Below are positions 55,001-63,973 of a stretch of DNA of 64,000 nucleotides, piece after piece. Under the pieces are notes generated by a model. It saw only the letters and a list, made by a program, of their open reading frames with translations, was not told the origin of the DNA and did no database searches. The position numbers and the translations under genes are program-made. Within the stretch, counting starts at the first letter, position 1, and every line of letters starts with the position of its first letter. Origin of the DNA: Burkholderiales bacterium (lineage in GTDB: Bacteria > Pseudomonadota > Gammaproteobacteria > Burkholderiales > Casimicrobiaceae); the NCBI GenBank assembly GCA_020853025.1, contig JADYZP010000054.1, positions 1-64,000 on the forward strand, written 5' to 3'.

Positions 55001-58000
55001 CTACGCAAGCCCGCGCAATTCGCGCAACGCTACCGAAAGCATTGCGGAGTCCGGCGCCGCGATGGCGCGCAGTTCGGTCAACAACTGCGCCACCCGCTCC
55101 AGCGCGCGTCGGTTGTCGTCGGCCCACGCGTCGATGAGCGCGGTGGTCGCTGTCCCGGCGGTGCCACGCGCCACGACCTGCGCCGTCAGCGCGCGCGACA
55201 GGTTCGACACGTCATCCTGCATCGCGCCGCGCGCGAGCATTTGCCAATGCGCGTCCCCGGGCAGCGCCGCGATCTTCTCGCGCAGCCATCCGAGCCCCAA
55301 GCGGTTGGCAAGCTCGAAATAGACGGCGGCGACGGGCTCCACCGGTTGTTTCGCGTCGGCCGCGACCTCGGCGATGTCGAGCGCAGCGTACAGCGTGTCG
55401 AAGCTGACGACGCGCTCGGCGAGTTCGCTTGGCACGCCCTTCGCTACGAGTTCCGCGACTTGCGCGTCGACGCGCGCGCGCTCGGCTGCGTCCTGCAGCT
55501 TGGGCAACCCCGCCGACAGCGCTTCGACTCCCGGTCGGAAGTAGGCGATCGTCGCCGCCATGTCGTCGGCGAGCCGGCGCGAGCGCAGAAACCAGACGGC
55601 GCCGCGCTCGAGCTGGCCGCTGGTGTCGATCAGCATCCTCGACTGCACGGCGTCGTCGACCTTGTTGTCGAGCGCCTCGATGGCCTTCCACATCGGCACC
55701 AGGCCGTAGATCTCGCGGCAGAGCAGGTACGCGCGGACGACTTCGTGCGGGCGCGCACCGGTCGTCTCGCAGAGCCGGTGCACGAAGGTACTGCCGACGC
55801 GGTTGATCATGCTGTTCAGCACGTGCGTGGCGATGATCTCGCGCTTCAGCGGGTGGCGCGTCATGTACCCGGCGTAGCGGTCGCCCAGCGCCGAAGGGAA
55901 GTAGCGCAGCAGCGCAGTCATCACCCAGGCATCGTCGGGCAGCGCCGACGCCACGATCTCGTCGTCGAGCCAGATCTTGCTGTACGCGAGCAGCACGGCG
56001 CTCTCCGGCCGCGTCAGGCCGCGACCCTGCGCGCGGCGCGCGGCGATCTCCTCGTCGCCCGGCAGGTACTCGATCGCGCGGTTCAGCCTGCCCGCCTTTT
56101 CGAGGAACTGCATGAAGCGCGCCTGTGCGTCGAGGAGCTGCGGCGCGATGCGGTCGGTCACCGACAGCACCTGCGTCTGGAAGTAGTTGTCGCGCAGCAC
56201 CAGCATGGCGACCTCGTCGGTCATCGAGGCGAGCAGCGTGTTGCGCTGCTTTTCGGTAAGCTCGCCATCGGCGACTGCAAGGCCGAGCAGGATCTTGATG
56301 TTGACCTCGTGATCCGAAGTATCCACGCCACCCGAATTGTCGATGGCGTCGGTGTAGTTTTGACCACCCGCTGCCGCATACTCGATGCGGCCCAGTTGCG
56401 TGCAACCCAGGTTGCCGCCCTCGACGAACACCTTGCAGCGCAACTCGCCGCCGTTGACGCGCACGGCGTCGTTGGCGCGATCGCCGACCTGCGCGTGCGA
56501 CTCGCCTGCGGCCTTGACGTAAGTGCCGATGCCGCCGTTGTAGATCAGGTCGACCGGGGCCTTGAGGATGGCGTTGACGAGTTCGGTCGGCGCCAGTGCG
56601 TTGGCGGCGATGCCCAGCACCGCCTTGACCTCGGGCGTCAGGGCAATCGATTTCGCGCTGCGCGGGTGGATGCCGCCGCCTTTGGAAAGAAGCTTGGCGT
56701 CGTAATCGGCCCACGTCGAGCGCGGCAAGCGGAACAGACGCTCGCGCTCAATGAAGCTCGCGTCCGGGTCGGGATCGGGATCGAGAAAAACGTGCCGGTG
56801 GTCGAAGGCCGCGACCAGCTTGATGTGGCGCGAGCGCAGCATGCCGTTGCCGAAGACGTCGCCCGACATGTCGCCGATGCCGGCGACAGTGAAATCCGTT
56901 GTCTGCGTATCGACGCCCAGTTCGCGGAAATGCCGTTTCGCCGATTCCCACGCGCCGCGCGCGGTGATGCCCATCCCCTTGTGGTCGTAGCCGACCGACC
57001 CACCCGACGCGAAAGCGTCGCCGAGCCAGAAGCCGTACTCGGCGCTGATGCCGTTCGCGTAGTCCGAGAACTTCGCCGTGCCCTTGTCGGCGGCGACGAC
57101 CAGGTAGGGATCGTCCGGATCGTGCCGCTTGACCTGCGGCGGCGGCACGATCGTATTGCCCTCGCGGTTGTCGGTCAGGTCGAGCAGTCCGCGCAGGTAA
57201 TCCTGGTAGCAGGCCACACCCTCTTTCAGGTAGGCGTCGCGATCGGCGGGCGACGGCGCGCGCTTCAACACGAAGCCGCCCTTCGAGCCCACCGGCACGA
57301 TCACCGTGTTCTTCACCATCTGCGCCTTGACCAGTCCCAGCACCTCGGTGCGGAAATCCTCGGGCCGGTCGGACCAGCGCAGGCCACCGCGTGCGACGCG
57401 GCCGCCGCGCAGGTGCACGCCTTCGAAGCGCACCGAGTAGACGAAGATCTCGAACATCGGCTTCGGCTCCGGCAAGCCGGGCACCTTCGCCGGATCGAAC
57501 TTGAACGACAGGAAGCTGCGCCGCGCGCCAGACCCGTCGCGACGCCAGTAGTTGGTCCGCGTCGTCGCGCCGATGAGCGCTACGTACTGCCGCAGCACGC
57601 GGTCTTCCGAGAGATTCTCGACGCCTTCGAGCGCCGCCTCGATCGCCCGCTCGCGCTCCGCGGCGTGCGCGTCGGCCCCGGCGTCGCCTTCCGGGTCGAA
57701 GCGCGCGCGAAACAGCTCGATCAGCAGCCGCGCGATGTCCGCGTGCGCGGCGAGCGTCGACTCGATGAACGATTGCGACAATGCGAAGCCCGTCTGCCGC
57801 ATGTACTTCGCGTATGCGCGAAGGATGACGATATCCTCGGCCGGCAGGCGCGCCGCGATCACCAGGCGGTTGAAGTCGTCGCTCTCGACCTCGCCGCGAA
57901 AGATGCGGCCGAATGCATCCCCGAAGACCCCGTGCAGCGTGTCGACGTCCATGTCGGCGCCTGGCCGCGCCGACTGGAAGCCGAAGTCGTGCATGGCCAC

Positions 58001-59830
58001 CGGCGGCATGCCCTCGGGCGTGATCCGGAACGGGTGCTCGTCGATCACCTTCAGTCCCATGTGCTCGAGCATCGGCAGGCTGTCCGACAGCGGAATCGGA
58101 CCGCCCAGGTGCACCAGCTGGAAGCGCAGCATGCCTGGCGTCGCCTCGAGCGGCCGATAGAGGTTCATCGCCAGCGGCTGCGCCGGCGAGAGCGAAGCGA
58201 TCATCGCAATCGCGGGCACCGCGGCGCGCGCGGGGAATTCTTCGCGATAGCCGGCGGGAAAGGCGCCGCCGAAACGGCGATAGGCATCGTTGCCGCCCGC
58301 CTCGCCCAGCGCTTCGATCAGCGCCGATTTCAAGTCGTCGGTCCAGCGCCGGGCGGCGTTCATCAGGCGCTCTTCGATCTCGCGCACGTCGAAGGCGGGA
58401 ATCGCGCCGGGCGTCGTGCGCACGGTGATGTGGATGCGCGCGAGCATCGATTCGGACAGGCTGACGTTGTACTCCGTGCTTGCACCGTTGCATGCCTGCA
58501 GCAGGATCGCCTGCCACTTCCGGCGTATTTCGGTCGAATAGATTTCGCGCGGCGCGTAGATGAGGCAGGACACAAAGCGCTCGAAGGCATCGCGACGGAC
58601 GAACAGGCGGAAGCGCTGCCGGTCGTAGAGATGCAGGATCCCCGTCGCCGTGCGCAGGAGATCTTCCTCGCCGATCTGGAACAGCTCGTCGCGCGGATAG
58701 GTGGCGAGGATATTGAGAAGCGCCTTGCCGGCGTGACTTCCGGGCGCCACTCCCGCCTGCGCGACGACGGCGGCGACCTTGCGCCGCAGGAGCGGGATCT
58801 CCTCCGGATCCGCCCCGTAGGCAGTCGACGTGAACAGGCCCAGAAAGCGATCCTCGCCGTTGACGTTGCCCTGGTCGTCGAAGCGCTTGACCGCGACGTA
58901 GTCGAGGTAGCCGGGGCGATGCACGGTCGACCGCGACGTCGACTTGGTGATGACCAGCAGCTCGGGGCGACGCGCGTAGGCGCGGATTTCCGGCGGCAGC
59001 GCCGCGAAACTCGCCGCGACGTCGCGGCTTTCCTTCTCGCGCAGGATGCCCAGGCTCGAATTCGGCACGATGCGCAGCGCATCCTGGCCGTCGACGGTGA
59101 CGAGCTCGTGCCGGCGATAACCGAGGAACGTGAAGTGATTGGCGGCCAGCCAGCGCAGGAAGTCGCGGCCCTCGTCGAACTCGGCCGCCGATACCGGCGG
59201 CGGCGTGCGCGAAAGATCGTCGACAATCGTCAGCACGGTCTTCTGCATCGACGACCAGTCGCCTACGGCGAAGCGCACATCCGACAGTACGCGCTCGATG
59301 TCCTGCGCGAGCTCGGTGAGCTCCGCCGGGGCGCTGATCCGGTCGACTTCGGCGTGGATGTACGATTCGCGATGCGCTCCGGCGGCACCGGCGGCGGCGA
59401 TTCCTTCAAGTGTCCCGTCGGCGCTGCGTGTCACGTGCAGCAGCGGGTGGATGATCAGGTGCAGCGTCAGTCCGTGCCGGTTCACCTCCATCGTCACCGA
59501 GTCGACGAGGAACGGCATGTCGTCGTTGTCGATTTCGATGATCGTATGCGTCGACTGCCAGCCGTGCTCTTCGGTGGTCGGATTGAAGGCGCGCACGCGC
59601 GCCCGTCCGCTGTCGCGCCGGCGCGCGAAATTCCAGTGCGACAGTGCGGCGCCGTAGAGGTCGGCGAGCTGGCGCTCGGCAAGGTCGTCGGGGTCGACCT
59701 GGCCGTAGTAGGCGCGGACAAAGGCTTCGAGCACCGCGCGCTGCTCTGGCGCGACCTTGCTGCGCACCAGCTCCGCGAGTTGGTCCAGGCGCTCCGCGCG
59801 ACGATCCTGCTCAACCGTATTGGGCTGCAT
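55001..59830 (-). CDS. gdhB: NAD-dependent glutamate dehydrogenase, 180-kDa type
   Basis: A 1609-residue enzyme that oxidises glutamate to 2-oxoglutarate and ammonia. ATG 59830 has a perfect AAGGAGG 5 nt upstream and gives the usual 1600-residue length; a longer frame reaches 60091. A long N-terminal regulatory part precedes the catalytic domain (GGLRWSDRPEDFRTEVLGLV, KAQMVKNTVIVPVGSKGGFV near 830-880) and a C-terminal helical domain. The active-site Lys motif is visible. It faces the channel gene and is expected to be monocistronic. Confidence 0.95.
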   Translation of the reverse strand: MQPNTVEQDRRAERLDQLAELVRSKVAPEQRAVLEAFVRAYYGQVDPDDLAERQLADLYGAALSHWNFARRRDSGRARVRAFNPTTEEHGWQSTHTIIEIDNDDMPFLVDSVTMEVNRHGLTLHLIIHPLLHVTRSADGTLEGIAAAGAAGAHRESYIHAEVDRISAPAELTELAQDIERVLSDVRFAVGDWSSMQKTVLTIVDDLSRTPPPVSAAEFDEGRDFLRWLAANHFTFLGYRRHELVTVDGQDALRIVPNSSLGILREKESRDVAASFAALPPEIRAYARRPELLVITKSTSRSTVHRPGYLDYVAVKRFDDQGNVNGEDRFLGLFTSTAYGADPEEIPLLRRKVAAVVAQAGVAPGSHAGKALLNILATYPRDELFQIGEEDLLRTATGILHLYDRQRFRLFVRRDAFERFVSCLIYAPREIYSTEIRRKWQAILLQACNGASTEYNVSLSESMLARIHITVRTTPGAIPAFDVREIEERLMNAARRWTDDLKSALIEALGEAGGNDAYRRFGGAFPAGYREEFPARAAVPAIAMIASLSPAQPLAMNLYRPLEATPGMLRFQLVHLGGPIPLSDSLPMLEHMGLKVIDEHPFRITPEGMPPVAMHDFGFQSARPGADMDVDTLHGVFGDAFGRIFRGEVESDDFNRLVIAARLPAEDIVILRAYAKYMRQTGFALSQSFIESTLAAHADIARLLIELFRARFDPEGDAGADAHAAERERAIEAALEGVENLSEDRVLRQYVALIGATTRTNYWRRDGSGARRSFLSFKFDPAKVPGLPEPKPMFEIFVYSVRFEGVHLRGGRVARGGLRWSDRPEDFRTEVLGLVKAQMVKNTVIVPVGSKGGFVLKRAPSPADRDAYLKEGVACYQDYLRGLLDLTDNREGNTIVPPPQVKRHDPDDPYLVVAADKGTAKFSDYANGISAEYGFWLGDAFASGGSVGYDHKGMGITARGAWESAKRHFRELGVDTQTTDFTVAGIGDMSGDVFGNGMLRSRHIKLVAAFDHRHVFLDPDPDPDASFIERERLFRLPRSTWADYDAKLLSKGGGIHPRSAKSIALTPEVKAVLGIAANALAPTELVNAILKAPVDLIYNGGIGTYVKAAGESHAQVGDRANDAVRVNGGELRCKVFVEGGNLGCTQLGRIEYAAAGGQNYTDAIDNSGGVDTSDHEVNIKILLGLAVADGELTEKQRNTLLASMTDEVAMLVLRDNYFQTQVLSVTDRIAPQLLDAQARFMQFLEKAGRLNRAIEYLPGDEEIAARRAQGRGLTRPESAVLLAYSKIWLDDEIVASALPDDAWVMTALLRYFPSALGDRYAGYMTRHPLKREIIATHVLNSMINRVGSTFVHRLCETTGARPHEVVRAYLLCREIYGLVPMWKAIEALDNKVDDAVQSRMLIDTSGQLERGAVWFLRSRRLADDMAATIAYFRPGVEALSAGLPKLQDAAERARVDAQVAELVAKGVPSELAERVVSFDTLYAALDIAEVAADAKQPVEPVAAVYFELANRLGLGWLREKIAALPGDAHWQMLARGAMQDDVSNLSRALTAQVVARGTAGTATTALIDAWADDNRRALERVAQLLTELRAIAAPDSAMLSVALRELRGLA

Positions 59831-60026
59831 GTTGCCTCCTTGGAATTGTCGGCAAACGGGCGATCGGTGCGTTACCGCCTCGCGCTGGGCTCGCGCCATT
59901 ATGTCGCGAATCGATGCGGGGTGCGCACGAGGATGCGTTAGCCGGGAAGACAACTCCAACTTGGCGTCATGGGCTTCTGGGCTTCTCGCTCGTCCCTTCC
60001 CGCCTAGGCGACATCGGCGCTCGTTG

Positions 60027-60659
60027 TCACCGCTGGGGTGCGGGAACGGCGTCCGCCCTGCCCTGCTCGTAATAGGCCTGCAGCGCTGCAAGCTCGAGGT
60101 CGCTGAAAGGATTGCGGTAGGCGGTGCTGCGGTCGCCGCGCACGCCGAGCAGAAGCCGGGCGGCGAACTCCTCGCGCGGCATCTGCCGCGCCTGCTCGAA
60201 GAGATTCAGCGCAGGCAGTTGGGTGTCGACGGCAGGCGCGTCGTGGCATCCGGCGCATGTCTGCCGGTGCAGCGCCTCGCCGGCACGCAACCAAGCGGAC
60301 GTCGGCCTTCCGGGCACGAGCGAGCCGGCGTCGAACGGGTGCTTGTCGCGCAGTTCGCGCAGGCGGGTGCCAAGCGATTGCCAGTCGTGCCGTGCGAACG
60401 CGTCGCGCATCGCCGGCACCGCGGTCGCATCGGAGGCGGCCTGCCGCAAGAGCAGCGGCAGCGACGCCAGCGCGCCCGCGAGCCGGGCACGCAATCCTTC
60501 GAGCCGCAGCGGCGACTCCGCCGCCGCCTCGAGCCGGCGCAGGTCGCCGGCCATCACCGTGAGCTCGCCGGCGAGCCGGCGCCGATTCTCGTCCTGCGCC
60601 GCGGCCTGCGGCGCGAATGCCGAAAAGGCCGCGAGCGCGATGACGAGGACCGCCCGCAC
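60027..60659 (-). CDS. Exported c-type cytochrome
   Basis: A 210-residue periplasmic protein: signal peptide (LVIALAAFSAFAPQAAA), then a helical charged region of about 100 residues (LRRLEAAAESPLRLEGLR) and a single heme site CAGCH near 136-140 in a segment (ALHRQTCAGCHDAPAVDTQ). Distal Met may be in QARQMPREEF. The 100-residue helical leader is unusual for a simple cytochrome. It starts 3 nt after the sulfurtransferase stop, so it is last in the sulfur cluster operon. Likely electron carrier for the cluster's oxidative step; partner unknown. Confidence 0.85.
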   Translation of the reverse strand: MRAVLVIALAAFSAFAPQAAAQDENRRRLAGELTVMAGDLRRLEAAAESPLRLEGLRARLAGALASLPLLLRQAASDATAVPAMRDAFARHDWQSLGTRLRELRDKHPFDAGSLVPGRPTSAWLRAGEALHRQTCAGCHDAPAVDTQLPALNLFEQARQMPREEFAARLLLGVRGDRSTAYRNPFSDLELAALQAYYEQGRADAVPAPQR

Positions 60660-60662
60660 CGG

Positions 60663-61598
60663 CTACTTCAGCGACACCTTCTGCTCGACCGGGTTACCCT
60701 TCATCGTCCACTCGACCATCGAGCCGTCGTACAACTTCGCCTTCTTGTTGCCGACCAACTCGCTCGACACGAACCAGCCGATGGACGCCCAGTGACCGGT
60801 GTTGCAGAAGTTGACCTGCTCGCCGCTGGTGGGCACGCCCGCGACCTTGTAGAGCTGCTCAAGCTGGTCCTTGCTGCGAAACATGCCGCCGCCGTTCACC
60901 GTGGTCCACGCGTTCGGCAGGTTCTTGGCGCCTTCGATCGTGCCGCTCTGCGTCGCCTTGCCGTGGCGGTTGATACCGACGTACTGGTCCTCCGGCCGAT
61001 TGTCGACGAGTACGGCACCGGCGGCCTTCTCTTTCTTGACGTCGTCCATGGTAATGATCATGTCCTTGCGGACGGCGATCTTGAAGGTCTTCGGCGTGGT
61101 CTTCGCCGCACCCGTCTGCAGCGGATTCTTCGGGTCCTTCGTCCACGCCACCATGCCGCCATTGAGCAGCGAGACGTTGTCGTGGCCGAGCACCTTGAAC
61201 GTCCAGTAGACGCGCGTGCCGGCGCCCATGTCCGACGACGACGTGCCGTTGTTCACCAGCACCACATGCGTGTTGTTGTCGATGCCGAGCTTGCCGATCA
61301 TCGCGCCCAGCGCATCGAGATTCACCGGCAGCATGTCCGGCACCTTGTCGCTCGCGCGGTCCTCGCGCCAGCCATCCTTGCCGTAGTTGCTGTTGACCGC
61401 GCCGGGAATATGACCACGGAGGTAGTCAGCGGGCGCCTGGAAGTCGACGAAGACGATACCCGGTTTGTCGAGATTCGCCTTCACCCAGTCGACGTCCACC
61501 AGCGGCTCCGCCGCTACCGCCGAGCGGGCGACCGCAAGCAACAGCAGGAAAACCATACCCAACCATGAGGTCCAACGTGTTGCCAAAGGCGTCTTCAT
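60663..61598 (-). CDS. Periplasmic rhodanese-type thiosulfate sulfurtransferase
   Basis: A 311-residue tandem-rhodanese protein. Signal peptide ends ARSAVAAEPLV; the first, non-catalytic rhodanese domain covers about 40-165 (FVDFQAPADYLRGHIPGAVN), the second about 185-305 with the catalytic loop VNFCNTGHWASIGWFV (Cys near 265). The CNTGHW loop occurs in thiosulfate sulfurtransferases of sulfur-metabolising proteobacteria. Exported, so it would move sulfane sulfur in the periplasm. It lies 17 bp after the short gene ending at 61616. Confidence 0.9.
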   Translation of the reverse strand: MKTPLATRWTSWLGMVFLLLLAVARSAVAAEPLVDVDWVKANLDKPGIVFVDFQAPADYLRGHIPGAVNSNYGKDGWREDRASDKVPDMLPVNLDALGAMIGKLGIDNNTHVVLVNNGTSSSDMGAGTRVYWTFKVLGHDNVSLLNGGMVAWTKDPKNPLQTGAAKTTPKTFKIAVRKDMIITMDDVKKEKAAGAVLVDNRPEDQYVGINRHGKATQSGTIEGAKNLPNAWTTVNGGGMFRSKDQLEQLYKVAGVPTSGEQVNFCNTGHWASIGWFVSSELVGNKKAKLYDGSMVEWTMKGNPVEQKVSLK

Positions 61599-61615
61599 TG
61601 CAACTCTCCTTCTCT

Positions 61616-61801
61616 TCAGGTGGTAATCGTCAGGTCGGAGCCCAGGATCGCCGCGATGGCATGGTCCCAGTCCTCGTCCTTCATGTCCCGACGCGCGAGC
61701 TCGATCGAGTCCACGCGGTGCGCGGGCTCCAGTCGCCGCAACGAGGCGACCACGGTCTGAGCGTCGGGGAACAGACCGGCATTCAATTCGAGTATTTTCA
61801 C
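61616..61801 (-). CDS. Small DsrH/TusB-like or unknown protein of the sulfur cluster
   Basis: A 61-residue protein from a GTG at 61801: reading VKILELNAGLFPDAQTVVAS then LRRLEPAHRVDSIELARRDM and ends LGSDLTITT. The start overlaps the DsrE-like stop by 4 nt (GTGA), a strong coupling sign. There is no cysteine, so it cannot itself carry sulfur. The position after two DsrE-like genes recalls the third partner (DsrH/TusB) of TusBCD complexes, but sequence similarity is not obvious. Function inferred only from location. Confidence 0.6.
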   Translation of the reverse strand: MKILELNAGLFPDAQTVVASLRRLEPAHRVDSIELARRDMKDEDWDHAIAAILGSDLTITT

Positions 61802-62076
61802 AGGCTCAGCACCGCATCGGCATTCGCAAACATCCGGGCCAGGCCCTCGGTATCGAGCAGCGGCAGGTCGTCGGCCATGGCGGCAACGGTCGTCTGCGGC
61901 TCGATACCCGACAGTTCGAGCAGCTCGGCGTTCGCCGCGTTCGCGGCGTTCTCCGCCACCGGGCGATCCATGAACACGAGGCTCACCGCGTGGCCGCAGA
62001 TGGTCAGACCCGCCGCCACGCGCATGGCCTCGGCGTGATCGCGGCGCGCGAGCACCAGCAGTTTCTTCTCGCTCAT
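61798..62076 (-). CDS. DsrE/DsrF-like sulfur-transfer protein
   Basis: A 92-residue soluble protein, MSEKKLLVLARRDHAEAMRV then AAGLTICGHAVSLVFMDRPV and a C-terminal half ending LARMFANADAVLSL. The DsrE-fold pattern (two Rossmann-like strands, LTICGHAV) is visible with a single Cys near residue 27, not at the usual C-terminal catalytic position. It could be a non-catalytic partner of the adjacent DsrE-like protein, or use this Cys. Its stop overlaps the next gene by 4 nt. Confidence 0.65.
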   Translation of the reverse strand: MSEKKLLVLARRDHAEAMRVAAGLTICGHAVSLVFMDRPVAENAANAANAELLELSGIEPQTTVAAMADDLPLLDTEGLARMFANADAVLSL

Positions 62077-62107
62077 GCGAAAGCGCTCCGCGAGGATCGA
62101 GAGGCAC

Positions 62108-62395
62108 TCACAGGCTCACCACGTGTCGTGCCTCGCCCATCAGCGCGCTGTTGACGGTCTGGCTGCCCAGTTCGACGGGACAAGGCGTGCCCGCGCAGTG
62201 GCGATGCCAGGACTCCTCGCAGACCACGGTGCGGGCGTCGCGCAGCGCGTCCCGGAGCTGCGCAGCCGCGAGTCCGCGAACACCGTCATGCGTGAAGAAC
62301 GCACCGAACTCATGACCTCCGCGGCGGCACGCCAGTGCGAGCGGCGCCAGCAGTTGCGCGCCTGCCTCGGTGGTGACGTGGAACAGGATATCCAT
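62108..62395 (-). CDS. DsrE family protein with three cysteines
   Basis: A 95-residue DsrE-fold protein. It starts MDILFHVTTEAGAQLLAPLA and carries VVCEESWHRHCAGTPCPVEL near 57-76, three Cys within 14 residues, before the end MGEARHVVSL. The Cys positions suit persulfide carrying; the family member TusD uses one Cys at a similar position. Start ATG 62395 shares one base with the upstream stop (TAATG), so it is coupled to the membrane rhodanese. Gap to the next gene is 31 bp. Confidence 0.75.
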   Translation of the reverse strand: MDILFHVTTEAGAQLLAPLALACRRGGHEFGAFFTHDGVRGLAAAQLRDALRDARTVVCEESWHRHCAGTPCPVELGSQTVNSALMGEARHVVSL

Positions 62396-63378
62396 TACGC
62401 CGTCCTCCGCCGCGCCGTCCGCCGGCCCAGGACGAAGGCGGCGACGACGAGCACGAGCAAGAACGCGGCGGCGAGCGCCGTTTCCGGACGCATGAAATCG
62501 ACTCGTGGCGCAACGTCGACTCGCGACGCGACCTCGGGTCCGGCATTGCGCGTCGCGCGCTCGGGAAAGGACTGCGCATCGGCGGGCAGCGCGCCGTCGG
62601 CTGCCCACTCCGCCCAGCCTTCAGCGTAGAGCCGAACCGGTACGCCGTGTCCGGCAACGAGCAGCGTGAGGTAGGCGAGGCCCTCCATCGGATCATGCGC
62701 GTAGGCGACAGGTCGCACGTCCCGGACATCGGGCAGCGGTGGCTGGGCTGCCGACGGATTCAACGCTGAACGCAGGTGCAGCGCGGGCAGGCTGACCGCG
62801 CCAGGCAGGTGCCCCGCGCGCGACGCGCGCGCAGTCTCTCCCCAGTACTCGGCGTCGGTGCGACCGTCGAGAAGCATCGGCAATGGGTGCATCCGTACGA
62901 GTTCGTCGCGCAGCACCAGGAGGTCGTCGCGCATCGGCGTCACGTAGACTTTTTCGCGAATCATCCCGCGCTCGCGCCCGGCGCCGGTGGCCGCGCCGCC
63001 TTCCAGCAAGCGCCCGACAGGCTCGGTCAGCACGGCGATGCTGCGCTGTCCGGCAACGTGCAGCAGGCCGGCGACAAAATCGCGGGCGACGACGTCCTGC
63101 CCGACGACCAGCACCTGCTCGTCGCCAGCGAGGCCGAGCGTGCCCAACAGCCAGAGCAGATTGCGAGCGTCCGGCAGTCGGCGGTGCGGCCCAAGCAGGT
63201 CGGCTGCCGGGAGGCAGCGCGCACCGGCGAGGGTCTTCGCGCGACAGTCACCGATCGGGCGGCTGTCGATGATCACGACGCCATCGACCGCCGCCGCGTT
63301 TCGCACGTCGGCGAAATCGTCGGCTGCGACGGCCGATGCGGCAATCAGCGTCATGGCGAAGATGGATGCACGAGTCAT
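62395..63378 (-). CDS. Membrane-anchored tandem rhodanese-like protein lacking active cysteines
   Basis: A 327-residue exported protein: signal peptide (ASIFAMTLIAASAVA), first rhodanese-like domain at about 20-130 (GVVIIDSRPIGDCRAKTLAG, with VLVVGQDVVARDFVAG where the catalytic loop should be), a second at about 155-270 (MLLDGRTDAEYWGETARASR with LLVAGHGVPVRLYAEGWAEW), and a C-terminal membrane helix (LAAAFLLVLVVAAFVLGRR). Neither loop has the catalytic Cys; the only domain cysteines are Cys in GDC and ARC of the first. It could be a scaffold or persulfide docking protein. It overlaps the next gene at TAATG. Confidence 0.75.
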   Translation of the reverse strand: MTRASIFAMTLIAASAVAADDFADVRNAAAVDGVVIIDSRPIGDCRAKTLAGARCLPAADLLGPHRRLPDARNLLWLLGTLGLAGDEQVLVVGQDVVARDFVAGLLHVAGQRSIAVLTEPVGRLLEGGAATGAGRERGMIREKVYVTPMRDDLLVLRDELVRMHPLPMLLDGRTDAEYWGETARASRAGHLPGAVSLPALHLRSALNPSAAQPPLPDVRDVRPVAYAHDPMEGLAYLTLLVAGHGVPVRLYAEGWAEWAADGALPADAQSFPERATRNAGPEVASRVDVAPRVDFMRPETALAAAFLLVLVVAAFVLGRRTARRRTA

Positions 63379-63380
63379 GC

Positions 63381-63659
63381 TCAGCAACCGCCGAAGCGCT
63401 TCGCCGCCGCGGCGGCGTGGCCAACGGCAGCATCGGTCTTCTCGGGCGGATTTTCCATGTAGTAGGCGACGAGGTCGATGACCGAGACCTTGCCAAACCC
63501 GCCACCGAGATCCACGTCCGGCAGTGTCTCGACCGCTACCGGTTGCCGCGCGGCGCCAATGGCATCGCGCGGCAGTGCGGCGAACTGGAAGCCGACGGCG
63601 CATACCGCCAGCGCGACCACCAGCGCGATCGTGCAGAAGACCAGGCTCTCGCGATTCAC
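63381..63659 (-). CDS. Single-helix membrane protein ending in Gly-Gly-Cys
   Basis: A 92-residue protein: N-terminal membrane helix (LVFCTIALVVALAVCAVGFQ), then a periplasmic-side tail with VSVIDLVAYYMENPPEKTDA and the final RFGGC. A C-terminal Cys next to two Gly residues on a flexible tail looks like an exposed sulfur or redox carrier site, as with DsrC/TusA-type swinging arms (analogy only). No known domain. It lies 2 nt upstream of the rhodanese start in the transcript, so they are co-expressed. Confidence 0.6.
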   Translation of the reverse strand: MNRESLVFCTIALVVALAVCAVGFQFAALPRDAIGAARQPVAVETLPDVDLGGGFGKVSVIDLVAYYMENPPEKTDAAVGHAAAAAKRFGGC

Positions 63660-63667
63660 CGGATTGC

Positions 63668-63760
63668 CTAGAGCGAATCGCTGAAAAAAGCGATCGCCAT
63701 CATGCCGAACGCCAGGCAGAACAACGCCAAATACGCGATGGTCTGGAAATCCAGGTTCAT
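63668..63760 (-). CDS. 30-residue membrane micro-protein
   Basis: Too short for the usual ORF cut-off. It reads MNLDFQTIAYLALFCLAFGM then MAIAFFSDSL and TAG. The double ATG at 63763/63760 overlaps the upstream stop; GGAGG is 6 nt before the second ATG, which is preferred. One hydrophobic helix with a Cys. Because both junctions are tight and the ribosome site is strong, it is very likely translated. It resembles small assembly subunits of membrane complexes. Confidence 0.6.
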   Translation of the reverse strand: MNLDFQTIAYLALFCLAFGMMAIAFFSDSL

Positions 63761-63969
63761 CATCGGCCTCCCTTGAAATTGCGGACCAGCTCCTCGAGCG
63801 GAATCGCCTCGCCCGTCGCCGGATGGATCACCGGCGGCGACAGCAGCGGCACGCCATCGGGCGTGACGCGCATGCCCTGCGGCGGATCGATATAGACGAA
63901 GGCCAGGCCGGCAACGATGCTGATCGTCGACGCGACCACGAACAGGCGCATCAGCAGCCGAGTGAGCAC
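63760..63969 (-). CDS. 69-residue membrane protein, sulfur cluster
   Basis: GTG start at 63969 with AAGGA 8 nt upstream; reads LTRLLMRLFVVASTISIVAG then LAFVYIDPPQGMRVTPDGVP and ends LEELVRNFKGGR. One membrane helix at about 8-27 followed by a soluble tail rich in Pro (LLSPPVIHPATGEAIPLEEL). The stop overlaps the next micro-protein's start (TGATG). No family recognised; same operon as the sulfur genes. Confidence 0.6.
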   Translation of the reverse strand: MLTRLLMRLFVVASTISIVAGLAFVYIDPPQGMRVTPDGVPLLSPPVIHPATGEAIPLEELVRNFKGGR

Positions 63970-63973
63970 GCTT

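Noticed and set aside
54926..59941. A 1671-codon frame on the plus strand opposite NAD-glutamate dehydrogenase
   Set aside because: Arg/His-rich composition and full overlap with a clearly identified gene show it is a shadow.
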